This document shows positions 50,188-59,199 of a DNA stretch of 64,000 nt, piece after piece. The translations under genes were made by a program, and so were the position numbers. Numbering within the stretch: position 1 is the first letter of the stretch; each line of letters opens with the position of its first letter. Below the pieces are notes generated by a model, which saw only the letters and a program-made list of their open reading frames with translations, had not been told where the DNA came from and searched no databases. The DNA is from Hymenobacter sp. Its GTDB lineage: Bacteria > Bacteroidota > Bacteroidia > Cytophagales > Hymenobacteraceae. The stretch lies in contig JAQBNT010000156.1 in the NCBI GenBank assembly GCA_028288445.1, positions 1 through 64,000 of the forward strand, written 5' to 3'.

Positions 50188-50274
50188 AATGAGGAATGAA
50201 GAATGAGGAATGAAGAATTGCTTCACCTGATTCATTAGCAACAATTCCTCATTCTTCATTCCTCATTCTTCATT
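50188..50274. repeat. AATGAGGAATGAAGAATG inverted repeat between kduD and kduI
   Basis: AATGAGGAATGAAGAATGAG (50188-50207) and its continuation are built of GAGGAAT/GAAGAAT heptads. The complementary ATTCCTCATTCTTCATTCC series runs at 50244-50274, giving 33-base arms around about 21 bases. The heptad repeats allow several pairing registers. Confidence 0.8.
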
Positions 50275-50281
50275 AAAAAAG

Positions 50282-51112
50282 ATGACTCAGCGCTTTGCCA
50301 TTGGTCCCCGCGAAACTTCAACCCTCAACACGAGTGGTATCCGGGAGCATTTCCTGATTGAAAATATCTTCACGGCCGGCGAAATCGAGCTGACCTACAC
50401 GCACTACGACCGCATGATTGTGGGCGGCGCACAGCCCGCTTCGGCCGCGCTGACGCTGCCGTGCCCCGAGTCGCTGAAGGCCAACTTCTTCCTGGAGCGC
50501 CGCGAGTTGGGCGCGCTCAACGTGGGCGGCGCTGGCACCGTGACGGTGGACGGCACCGTGTACGAGTTGGGCAATCAGGACTGCCTTTACGTGGGCATGG
50601 GCAGCAAGGAAGTGGCCTTCGCCAGCGCCGACGCGGCCAATCCGGCCAAATTTTACCTGCTTTCGGCCCCGGCCCACGCGGTGCACCCCACCGCCCGCCG
50701 CACCCAGGCCGAAGCCACGCCCGTGCAAATGGGTGCCCTGGAAACCGCCAACGAGCGCACCATCTACAAATACATCTACGCCGAAGGCATCCAGAGCTGC
50801 CAGCTGGTGATGGGCCTGACCCAGCTCAAAGCCGGCAACGTGTGGAACACCATGCCCTCGCATACCCACGACCGGCGCATGGAGGCTTACCTCTACTTCA
50901 ACATGCCCCAGGGCCAGCGCGTGCTGCACCTGCTGGGCGAGCCCACCGAAACCCGCCCGCTGTGGGTGAGCAACGAGCAGGCCATTCTCTCGCCGCCGTG
51001 GTCCATCCACACCGGCTGCGGCACCAGCAACTATGCCTTCATCTGGGGCATGGCCGGCGAAAACCGCGAATACACCGACATGGACGCCGTGCCCCTCGAC
51101 ACGCTGCGATAG
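50282..51112 (+). CDS. kduI: 5-dehydro-4-deoxy-D-glucuronate isomerase
   Basis: The 276-residue cupin-fold enzyme isomerises 4-deoxy-L-threo-5-hexosulose uronate, the product of unsaturated uronate release, to the KduD substrate. The zinc ligands are visible in NTMPSHTHDRRMEAYLYF (two His and one Glu), and a further His lies in SPPWSIHTGCGTSNYAFIWG. The length is as usual for KduI. The gene is followed after 41 bases by susC, so kduD, kduI, susC and susD may be one transcript. Confidence 0.94.
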   Translation: MTQRFAIGPRETSTLNTSGIREHFLIENIFTAGEIELTYTHYDRMIVGGAQPASAALTLPCPESLKANFFLERRELGALNVGGAGTVTVDGTVYELGNQDCLYVGMGSKEVAFASADAANPAKFYLLSAPAHAVHPTARRTQAEATPVQMGALETANERTIYKYIYAEGIQSCQLVMGLTQLKAGNVWNTMPSHTHDRRMEAYLYFNMPQGQRVLHLLGEPTETRPLWVSNEQAILSPPWSIHTGCGTSNYAFIWGMAGENREYTDMDAVPLDTLR

Positions 51113-51153
51113 CCACCTGATTAAAAAAACTCCCACCCAAATTTAGTTATCTG

Positions 51154-54100
51154 ATGAAAAAACATCTTCTCCTGCTTTGGCTGCTGCTCCTAGGGAGTAT
51201 CGGGCTGGCGGCGGCGCAAAGTCGCCAGGTTCAGGGCGTTGTGAAAGCGGCCGACGGGGAAACCCTGCCGGGCGTGACCGTACTGGTAGAAGGTACCACC
51301 AACGGTGCCTCGACCGGGCCGAATGGCGACTTTTCCATTACGCTGCCCGCCAATAGCACCAACACCACGTTGCGGTTCAGCTACGTGGGCTACGTGTCGC
51401 AGGCCGTGAAGGTGGGCGACAAATCGTCCATCAACGTCACGTTGGCTGCTGATAGCAAGCAGCTGGACGACGTGGTGGTTATCGGCTTTCAGGAAGTGCA
51501 GCGCCGCGATGTAACCGGCTCAGTTGCTTCGGTGAATGCGCAGCAAATCAAGGATATTCCGGTGAACTCGGCGGCCGAAGCGCTGTCGGGCCGCCTGGCC
51601 GGGGTGCAGGTCACTTCCTCGGAGGGCCAGCCCGGCTCTTCGGTGCAGGTACGGGTGCGGGGCGGCGGTTCCATCACGCAGGACAACTCGCCGCTGTACG
51701 TGGTGGACGGGGTGCAGGTAGAAAATGCCCTGGCAGTGCTCTCGCCGCAGGACATCGCCTCCGTGGATGTGCTGAAGGATGCCTCGGCCACGGCCATTTA
51801 CGGTGCCCGTGGGGCCAACGGTGTGGTTATCATCACCACTAAAGGCGGCAAGGAAGGCCGTACTACCGTGACGTACAACGGCTTTGCCGGCTTCCGCCGC
51901 ATCGTGAAAACGCTGCCCGTGCTGCAATCGGCCGATTATGTAGACTATGCCTATGAAAAGTCGCGCATCTCGGGCGGCACGGCGCTGACGGGCTTCAAGA
52001 GCCGTTTTGGCAGCCTTACTTTCCGCGACCAGCGGCCGTATAGCAGCACGGTGCCCGGCTACGACACGCTGGGTGTATCGCGCAACGCGGACTTCATCAA
52101 CTGGCAGGACCGGGTGTTTGGCGGCGATGCGTTCCAGCAAACCCACAACGTATCGGTGGCCGGCGGGGCCAAGGGCACGACTTACGCCCTGAGCCTGACG
52201 CGCAACGATGAAAACGGCATTCAGCTTAACACCGGCTTTGTGCGGAACCTGGTGAACTTCCGCTTCGACCACAAGGCTAGCGACAAGTTCCGGGTGGGCT
52301 TCACCAGCCGTCTCACCGACCAGGTGGTGACGGGTGCTGGTACTTCCAGCTCCATCACGGCCCCCACCACCAGCACGCGCCTGCGCAATGCGCTGGTGTA
52401 CCTGCCCATTCTGACAGCGGCGCAGGCCAACGCGGGCGTGCCGGTAGACGACTACCCGGACGACGAGTTCTTCTCGGCCTCGAACTCGCTTTCGAACCCG
52501 ATTCTGACCATCAACAACGAGGTGCGCAAAAACCGCAGCCGCGTGTTCAACCTGAGCGGCAACGCCAGCTATAACTTCACCAAAAACCTGTCGTTCCGCT
52601 CCACGCTGGGCTTCGACTACACCACTGCGCGGGTGGAGGACTTCTACGGCCAGTACTCGCCGGCGGTGCGCACCCAGAGCGGCCTGCCCTACATTTCCAT
52701 CGGCACGACTCAAGCCGTGACGCTCAACAACTCGAATGTGCTGAGCTACACGGTGAAATTTGGTAAGAATACCTTCGACGGCGTGCTGGGCGAGGAAACT
52801 TACCAGCGCCGCAACCCTTACCTGAACGTGACGAGCTACTACCTGCCCAAGGGCATCTCGTTCGAGCGGGCCGTAGACAACATCGGCCAGCGTGACCCCA
52901 ACGCCCCCGCCACGCCCCAGCTCGGGCCGCTGACCGGCGTGACCGAAGACTCGCGCCTGCTCTCGGGCTTCGGCCGCCTCAACTACAACTACGACGGCAA
53001 GTACCTCTTCACGGCCACGTTCCGGGCCGATGGCTCGTCGAAGTTCAAGGGCAGCAACAAGGTGGGCTACTTTCCGGCGGCTTCGGCGGCCTGGCGCATC
53101 TCGCAGGAGAAATTCATGGAGCCCTTCGCGGCCACCGTCACCGATGCCAAGCTGCGCCTGAGCTACGGCCTGTCGGGCAACAACCGCATCAAGGATTTTC
53201 TATATGACCCGCTGTTTGGTACCAGCACGCTGGAAACCATCCGGGACGGCAGCCTGCTCAATACGTATTACGCCCTCAACGAAAACCTGACGCCGGGCGT
53301 GGCGGCCACCTCGCTGGCCAACCCCAACCTGAAGTGGGAAACCACGGCCTCGACCAACGTGGGCTTCGACCTGGGCCTGTTCAACAACCGCCTGCAGCTT
53401 ACGGCCGATGCCTACTACAACCGCACTTCCGACCTGCTGCTGAACCTGAGCATCAACCCCAGCAGCGGCTACCTCACGCAGCTCATCAACATCGGGGCTA
53501 CCTCGAACCGCGGCTTGGAGCTGCAGGCTACCGGCACCATCATTAAAACGCCGGATTTCACCTGGTCGGCCAACACCAACTTCTCCTTCAACCGCAACCG
53601 CGTGGAGGACCTGGGCGGTCTGGCGGCGCTGCCCATTCAGTATTCGGGCTGGGCCAGCACGGCCATCACCGGCGACTACTATGTGGCCGTGGGCCAGCCC
53701 GTGGGCCTGATGTACGGCTACGTGACGGACTTCTCAAACGGTGGCAAGGGCTTCTATACCGCCGATGACTTCAAGGGCTACAACGCCGCCAGCAACCAGT
53801 GGATTCTGAAGGATGGCATAGCCAGCGATAAAGGCGTGACCGGCTTCAGCAGCAGCGAGGTAACCCCCGGCACCATCAAGCTGAAGGACCTCAACGGCGA
53901 CGGACAGATAACGCCCGACGACCGCCAGGTTATCGGCAACGCCAACCCCAAGTTCACGGGTGGCCTCAACCAGCAGTTTGCCTACAAGAATTTCGATGCC
54001 AGCATCTTCCTGAACTGGGTGGTGGGCAACGACATCTACAACGCCAACAAGATTGAGCTGACCTCGTACCTGGCCGGCGGCAACCTGGCCAACGGCCTGG

Positions 54101-54489
54101 CCGTGATGAAAGACCGGTACCGCCAGATTGACGAGAACGGTACCATCATCACCGACCTGGCCACCTCGGCCCGCGTGAATCAGAACGCCAGCATCTGGAG
54201 CCCCACGCGCCAGTTGTTCCTGCACTCCTGGGCCATCGAGGACGGCTCGTTTCTGCGCATCAACAACGTGACCATGGGCTACACGCTCCCCAAGTCGGTT
54301 TCGCAGTACGCCAAGCTCCAATCGGCGCGTTTCTACGTGACGCTCAACAACCTCTACACGTTCACCAAATACACCGGCTTCGACCCCGAAGTCAACACCC
54401 GCCGCTCTACCTCGCTCACGCCGGGTGTCGACTACGCGGCGTATCCGCGCAGCCGCGCCTTCCTGTTTGGCATGAACCTGACTTTCTAA
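51154..54489 (+). CDS. SusC/RagA-type TonB-linked outer membrane transporter
   Basis: The 1111-residue protein has a signal peptide (residues 1-21, LGLAAAQ-like end) and a carboxypeptidase-regulatory-like domain (VQGVVKAADGETLPGVTVLV). The plug contains SGRLAGVQVTSSEGQPGS, RVRGGGSITQDNSPLYVVDG and DVLKDASATAIYGARGANGV, all SusC hallmarks. A long beta-barrel ends AYPRSRAFLFGMNLTF. It would import pectin oligosaccharides, with the SusD-like lipoprotein as lid. The susD gene starts 12 bases after its stop. Confidence 0.96.
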   Translation: MKKHLLLLWLLLLGSIGLAAAQSRQVQGVVKAADGETLPGVTVLVEGTTNGASTGPNGDFSITLPANSTNTTLRFSYVGYVSQAVKVGDKSSINVTLAADSKQLDDVVVIGFQEVQRRDVTGSVASVNAQQIKDIPVNSAAEALSGRLAGVQVTSSEGQPGSSVQVRVRGGGSITQDNSPLYVVDGVQVENALAVLSPQDIASVDVLKDASATAIYGARGANGVVIITTKGGKEGRTTVTYNGFAGFRRIVKTLPVLQSADYVDYAYEKSRISGGTALTGFKSRFGSLTFRDQRPYSSTVPGYDTLGVSRNADFINWQDRVFGGDAFQQTHNVSVAGGAKGTTYALSLTRNDENGIQLNTGFVRNLVNFRFDHKASDKFRVGFTSRLTDQVVTGAGTSSSITAPTTSTRLRNALVYLPILTAAQANAGVPVDDYPDDEFFSASNSLSNPILTINNEVRKNRSRVFNLSGNASYNFTKNLSFRSTLGFDYTTARVEDFYGQYSPAVRTQSGLPYISIGTTQAVTLNNSNVLSYTVKFGKNTFDGVLGEETYQRRNPYLNVTSYYLPKGISFERAVDNIGQRDPNAPATPQLGPLTGVTEDSRLLSGFGRLNYNYDGKYLFTATFRADGSSKFKGSNKVGYFPAASAAWRISQEKFMEPFAATVTDAKLRLSYGLSGNNRIKDFLYDPLFGTSTLETIRDGSLLNTYYALNENLTPGVAATSLANPNLKWETTASTNVGFDLGLFNNRLQLTADAYYNRTSDLLLNLSINPSSGYLTQLINIGATSNRGLELQATGTIIKTPDFTWSANTNFSFNRNRVEDLGGLAALPIQYSGWASTAITGDYYVAVGQPVGLMYGYVTDFSNGGKGFYTADDFKGYNAASNQWILKDGIASDKGVTGFSSSEVTPGTIKLKDLNGDGQITPDDRQVIGNANPKFTGGLNQQFAYKNFDASIFLNWVVGNDIYNANKIELTSYLAGGNLANGLAVMKDRYRQIDENGTIITDLATSARVNQNASIWSPTRQLFLHSWAIEDGSFLRINNVTMGYTLPKSVSQYAKLQSARFYVTLNNLYTFTKYTGFDPEVNTRRSTSLTPGVDYAAYPRSRAFLFGMNLTF

Positions 54490-54501
54490 TTGCTTCCTAT
54501 C

Positions 54502-56289
54502 ATGATAACGATAAAACCATTTTTTCGCCCGGCCCTGGTGGCGCTTGGGCTGGCCGGGTTCACCAGCCTGGTGTCGTGCAAAGACTACCTGGAAGTGGAA
54601 CCCACGGCGGTAGATACCTCCACGGCCGTGTTTAGCACCGTGAGCGGGGCCTACAATTCCGTTATCGGAGCTTACGCGCCGATGGCCGGCGACGCGGCGT
54701 ACGGCAGCCGCATCAGTACCTACTTCCCCTACGATTCCGAGGATTTCCTTAACTCGCCCACTGGCACCGATGCCGGCGACGGCCGCCGGGGCATTGCCCG
54801 CTATGTATCGACGACCACCAATGCTGACGTTCGCAACGCCTGGAACTCGCTGTACCGGGGCATTGAGCGGGCCAACATTTGCATCAAGTACATCCCGAGC
54901 ATGACGCAGTACGCCGGCGGCACCGACCAGGCCGCTGTGCAGCGCCTCTACGGCGAGGCCCTCACCCTGCGCGCGCAGTACTACTTCGAGCTGGTGCGCA
55001 ACTGGGGCGACGTGCCCGCCCCCTACGAGCCCACCGTGACCGGCCAGGACCTGAACATCGTGCGCACCAAGCGCAATGCCATCCTCGACCGCATGATTGC
55101 CGACCTGGCCCTGGCCACGCCGCTGGTGCCCTGGCGCTCGGCCGCCGGCTCCGATGAGCGCATCAGCAAAGGGGCCGTGAAGGCCCTGCGCGCCCGCTTG
55201 GCCCTGTACCGCGCCAGCTTTTACTACGACCCCGAAAGCAAAAGCATGCTGCAGGCCGCCGACCGCAATACGTACTATGAAATCGTGCGCACCGAGTGCA
55301 ACGACATCATGAACAACCGCGCCGAGCACGACCTCAACGCCAGCTTCGAGGAGCCTTTCCGTGCCATCTGCGAGTACCGCCGCGACGTGAAGCACGAAAC
55401 CATTTTCGAAATTGCCATGGGCGGCACCACCAGCCCTTCCACCACCGACAGCAAGCTCGGCTATGCCACAGGGCCGCGCGTAACGGCTATTTCGGCGGCC
55501 TACGGCTCGACTACCCAAGGCTCGATTGTGGCAACGCCCACGTACTTCTACGCCTTCGACTCGACCGATACCCGCCGCGACATTACGCTGGCCCCGTACA
55601 GCATCGACGCCGGCCCCAAGCGCCTGCACACCACGTCGGTCAGTATTTACGACGGCAAATTCCGCCGCGAATGGAGCAGTAATGCTTCGCTGCGCTCCAG
55701 CGGTGCCCAGGGCATGGGCTTCAACTGGCCGCTCATCCGCTTCTCCGATGTGCTGCTGATGTACGCCGAAGCCGATAACGAGCTGGGCAACGGCCCGAGC
55801 ACTAAAGCCATCAGCGCCCTCAACGAAGTGCGGGTGCGCGGCTACGGTGCGGCCACACCGCCGGCCGTTGGCACGGGCTACGCGGCTTTCCAAACGGCCA
55901 TCATGCGGGAGCGCCTGCTGGAGTTCGGTGGGGAAGGCATCCGCAAGTATGACCTGATTCGCTGGAACCGCCTGGGTGCTACGTTCCAGCAAATCAAAAC
56001 CACCCTCAACACCCAGGTAGCTAACCTGAACGCGGTGCTGCCGCAGTACATCTACTACACCACGCCCACCACCTACGGGCCGCTGCGAATACTCAATTCC
56101 TACTACAAGCCTTCGGCCACGGTAGCGGCCCCGACCGGTACCACGCGGGTGAACTGGATTAGCTCGGCCATTACTGCCGAGCGCATCAACGACATCGCCT
56201 CGGGCTTCACCGAAGCGCACCAGCTGCTGCCCATCCCATCCGAGTCCATCAACCTCAACAACAAGCTGACGCAGAACCCCGGCTACTAA
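54502..56289 (+). CDS. SusD/RagB-type nutrient-binding outer membrane lipoprotein
   Basis: The 595-residue protein has a lipoprotein signal peptide with the lipidated Cys in TSLVSCKDYLEVEP (about residue 25). SusD-type TPR helices follow (WNSLYRGIERANICIKYI, LYGEALTLRAQYYFELVRNW). The conserved end HQLLPIPSESINLNNKLTQNPGY is diagnostic. It binds oligosaccharides at the cell surface for the SusC partner just upstream. ATG at 54502 is preferred over an in-frame TTG four codons earlier. Confidence 0.95.
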   Translation: MITIKPFFRPALVALGLAGFTSLVSCKDYLEVEPTAVDTSTAVFSTVSGAYNSVIGAYAPMAGDAAYGSRISTYFPYDSEDFLNSPTGTDAGDGRRGIARYVSTTTNADVRNAWNSLYRGIERANICIKYIPSMTQYAGGTDQAAVQRLYGEALTLRAQYYFELVRNWGDVPAPYEPTVTGQDLNIVRTKRNAILDRMIADLALATPLVPWRSAAGSDERISKGAVKALRARLALYRASFYYDPESKSMLQAADRNTYYEIVRTECNDIMNNRAEHDLNASFEEPFRAICEYRRDVKHETIFEIAMGGTTSPSTTDSKLGYATGPRVTAISAAYGSTTQGSIVATPTYFYAFDSTDTRRDITLAPYSIDAGPKRLHTTSVSIYDGKFRREWSSNASLRSSGAQGMGFNWPLIRFSDVLLMYAEADNELGNGPSTKAISALNEVRVRGYGAATPPAVGTGYAAFQTAIMRERLLEFGGEGIRKYDLIRWNRLGATFQQIKTTLNTQVANLNAVLPQYIYYTTPTTYGPLRILNSYYKPSATVAAPTGTTRVNWISSAITAERINDIASGFTEAHQLLPIPSESINLNNKLTQNPGY

Positions 56290-56354
56290 CCGCCGACCCG
56301 CTGCCGACAAGCAAACTGAGTTTTTAATGGGTTTCGGCCCGCACATTCCAACGC

Positions 56355-57470
56355 ATGATGACGCTGCAAATACTGCTCCTGCTGGCAGGGCTGGGCAAGG
56401 TGGGACTTGGAACTACGCCGACCCAACAGGAAGTGGTAGCCACGGGCGGTTCGGAACGTTTCCGGGCCGCCCAGGCTGCGCCGTCGCAAGCCGTGGGGCA
56501 GGATACCACCGCTGAAAAAATGCTGGTGTTTCAGCGGGCCGTGGGCGGCTGGCCCAAAGCCGTGGGCACCAAGAAAGTGGATTACCACTATCCGCTCAGC
56601 GCCGCCGAACGGGCCAGTACCATCAAGGATAAAAATCGCAACGACGCCACGATTGACAACAACGCCACGAGCCGCGAAATCAGCTACCTGGCCGAAGCGT
56701 ATCAGAAAACCAACAACCCGGCCTACCGCGCCGGGGCTGAAGCCGGCATCCGCTTTCTGCTGAAAATGCAGTACGCCAACGGCGGCTTCCCCCAGTATTA
56801 CCCCGATTTCAGCAATTACCGCCACCAGATTACCTACAACGACAATGCCATGGTGCGGGTGCTGGAGGTGCTGCGCAAAGTAGCCCGCCAGCAAGCCCCC
56901 TTCACCGGCCTCGATGCCAAGCTGGTGCCCCAGGCCAAAGCGGCCGAGGAGCGTGGTATCAGCTGCATTCTGAAAACGCAGTACGTGCGCAAAGGCCAGC
57001 CCACGGCCTGGTGCGCCCAGTACGACGAGAAAACCCTGCAACCGGCCAAAGCCCGCGCCTTCGAGCTGGCCTCGCTGAGCGGCGACGAGTCGGTGGAAAT
57101 TGTTCGGTTTCTAATGGGCATTGAAAACCCCACACCGGAAGTGTGCAAGGCCATCGACAGCGCCGTGGCGTGGTTTGAAAAGGTGAAAATGGAAGGCTAC
57201 GCCGTGCAGGAAGTCACGCTGCCATCTTCCAAAAAAGTGCTTGACCGCATCATTGTGCCCACGCCGGGCGCAGTACTGTGGGCCCGCTTCTACGAGCTTG
57301 ATACCGACCGCCCCATCTACGTGGGGCGCGACAGTCAGGTGCATTACCAGCTCACCGAAATTGAAAACGAGCGCCGCGCCGGCTACCTGTACGCCGGGGT
57401 TTGGCCCGAAAAATTATTAAAAAAAGACTATCCGGCCTGGCAGAAGCGGGTGAGTACGGGAGGGCACTAG
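56355..57470 (+). CDS. Pectate lyase, PL10 family
   Basis: The 371-residue enzyme begins with a hydrophobic export segment (residues 1-19). Its PL10 hallmarks are GGWPKAVG, QYANGGFPQYYPDFSNYRHQ, ITYNDNAMVRVLEVL, PTAWCAQYDEKTLQPAKARAF and VLWARFYELDTDRPIYVGRDS. It cleaves polygalacturonate by beta-elimination with calcium, producing the unsaturated ends that GH105 and the Kdu enzymes process. It lies 65 bases after susD and probably belongs to the same operon. Confidence 0.92.
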   Translation: MMTLQILLLLAGLGKVGLGTTPTQQEVVATGGSERFRAAQAAPSQAVGQDTTAEKMLVFQRAVGGWPKAVGTKKVDYHYPLSAAERASTIKDKNRNDATIDNNATSREISYLAEAYQKTNNPAYRAGAEAGIRFLLKMQYANGGFPQYYPDFSNYRHQITYNDNAMVRVLEVLRKVARQQAPFTGLDAKLVPQAKAAEERGISCILKTQYVRKGQPTAWCAQYDEKTLQPAKARAFELASLSGDESVEIVRFLMGIENPTPEVCKAIDSAVAWFEKVKMEGYAVQEVTLPSSKKVLDRIIVPTPGAVLWARFYELDTDRPIYVGRDSQVHYQLTEIENERRAGYLYAGVWPEKLLKKDYPAWQKRVSTGGH

Positions 57471-57524
57471 CCGCCCCGAATTCTAGCTTCGTTCAGCAAC
57501 CAACCCTATTTCCAGCCCATCGAC

Positions 57525-59060
57525 ATGGACACGCTCACCCAACAACTGGCCCTGGCCACTCCTCATACTTCGGCCGCCGTGTCCTGGCCCACGTCGGCGC
57601 TGCTCACGCTGCCCGAAAAAGTGCTGCAATTCGGCACTGGCGTGCTGCTGCGCGGCCTGCCCGATTTCATGATTGACGAGGCCAACCGCCAAGGCGTGTT
57701 CAACGGCCGCATTGTGGTGGTGAAAAGCACCGACGGCGGCGACGCCACGGCTTTTGAGCGTCAGGACAACCTCTACACCGTGTGCGTGCGCGGTGTGGAC
57801 GACGGCCACCCGGTGGAGGAAAACGTGGTGTGCGCCAGCATCAGCCGCGTGCTCTCGGCCAAAAGCCAGTGGGCCGACGTGCTGAAATTCGCCGCCAGCC
57901 CCGACCTGCAAGTGGTGATTTCCAATACCACCGAAGTCGGCATTCAGCTGGTGAACGAGGACATACACCTTACGCCGCCCACGTCGTTTCCGGGCAAGCT
58001 GCTGGCCGTCCTCTACGCACGTTTTGAGGCTTTCAAAGGCGATGTGAACCGGGGCTTGGTCATCGTGCCTACCGAATTGATTCCTGACAACGGCCGCAAG
58101 CTCGAAGCCATTGTGCTGGAGCTGGCCCACCGCAACGACCTCGGCAGCGCCTTCATCGACTGGCTCGAAGCGGCCAACGATTTCTGCAATACGCTGGTGG
58201 ACCGCATCGTGCCCGGCCGCCCCGAGCCCGCTGCCTACGAAGCGCTGCAAGCCGACCTGGGCTACCAGGACGACCTTCTGACCATGGCCGAAGCCTATTC
58301 GCTCTGGGCCATCGAAGGCGGCGAGCGGGTGCGCGAGGTGCTGTCGTTTCACACGGCCGCTACGGGCGTGGTTATCCGGCCCGACATCACGCTGTTCCGC
58401 GAGTTGAAGCTGCGTTTGCTGAATGGTACGCACACGCTCAGCTATGGCCTAGCCCATCTGGCCGGTTGCACCACGGTGCGCGAGTCGCTGGAAAACGAAG
58501 ACCTGGCGCGCTTCATCCACAACCTGATGCTGGCTGATTTGCTGCCAGGCATTCCCTACGCCGTGGATGAGAAAGTGGGCCAGCGCTTCGGCATGCAGGT
58601 CCTCGACCGTTTCCGCAACCCCTACCTGGAGCACCGCTGGCTCGCCATTGCCATGCAGGGCACCGCCAAGATGCAGATGCGCAACGTGCCCACGTTGCTG
58701 CACTACTACCAGACGCACAATGCCGTGCCGCACTACATGGCGCTGGGCTTCGCGGCCTACCTGCTGTTTATGCGCAACACCGCCACCGGGGCCAGCACCG
58801 GCCAGGGCGAAGCCAACGGCCAGCCCTATACCATTCAGGACGACCGCGCCGGCTACTTCGCCGAGCTCTGGACCAAGTTCTCGCCCGAGGAGCTGACCAA
58901 GGCCGCCCTGCGCAATACCGCCCTCTGGGGCCACGACCTCACCCGCCTGCCCGGCTTTGCCGATAAGGTAAGCCATTACCTGACGCAGCTGTTGGAAGAA
59001 GGCGCGCCAGCCACGCTGGCCGCGTTTTTCACTAAGAAAGCCGCGGTTATTAATTCCTGA
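57525..59060 (+). CDS. uxaB: Tagaturonate reductase (altronate oxidoreductase)
   Basis: The 511-residue protein belongs to the mannitol dehydrogenase family. The N-terminal Rossmann part has LQFGTGVLLRGLPDFMIDEAN and the middle has NTTEVGIQ and VPTELIPDNG. The catalytic domain has FKLRLLNGTHT-like ELKLRLLNGTHTLSYGLAHLAG, whose Lys and Asn/His residues act in hydride transfer. It reduces D-tagaturonate to D-altronate with NADH. It sits 54 bases after the PL10 gene and is followed by uxaA and uxaC, in the order expected for galacturonate catabolism. Confidence 0.92.
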   Translation: MDTLTQQLALATPHTSAAVSWPTSALLTLPEKVLQFGTGVLLRGLPDFMIDEANRQGVFNGRIVVVKSTDGGDATAFERQDNLYTVCVRGVDDGHPVEENVVCASISRVLSAKSQWADVLKFAASPDLQVVISNTTEVGIQLVNEDIHLTPPTSFPGKLLAVLYARFEAFKGDVNRGLVIVPTELIPDNGRKLEAIVLELAHRNDLGSAFIDWLEAANDFCNTLVDRIVPGRPEPAAYEALQADLGYQDDLLTMAEAYSLWAIEGGERVREVLSFHTAATGVVIRPDITLFRELKLRLLNGTHTLSYGLAHLAGCTTVRESLENEDLARFIHNLMLADLLPGIPYAVDEKVGQRFGMQVLDRFRNPYLEHRWLAIAMQGTAKMQMRNVPTLLHYYQTHNAVPHYMALGFAAYLLFMRNTATGASTGQGEANGQPYTIQDDRAGYFAELWTKFSPEELTKAALRNTALWGHDLTRLPGFADKVSHYLTQLLEEGAPATLAAFFTKKAAVINS

Positions 59061-59073
59061 TTGAATATAAAAA

Positions 59074-59176
59074 GAACGTCATGCTGAGTGAGTGAGCCAC
59101 AGTGTCTCTGCCCTGATACTATTTCCTTCGCTGCAACGAAGCGGCAGAGATGCTGCGGCCCCGCTTGGCCCGATGA
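59074..59176. repeat. Degenerate copy of the GTCATGCTGA palindromic family
   Basis: GAACGTCATGCTGAGTGAGTG matches the family's left end. The inner arms GTCTCTGCC and GGCAGAGATGC still pair, but the right outer arm (CCGCTTGGCCCGATGATTC) has diverged. Confidence 0.6.
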
Positions 59177-59199
59177 TTCCCCGATAATTACCCATTGAT

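Noticed and set aside
53734..56346. Minus-strand open frame of 870 codons opposite susC and susD.
   Set aside because: The plus strand has clear SusC and SusD signatures; the reverse frame has no recognisable domain.
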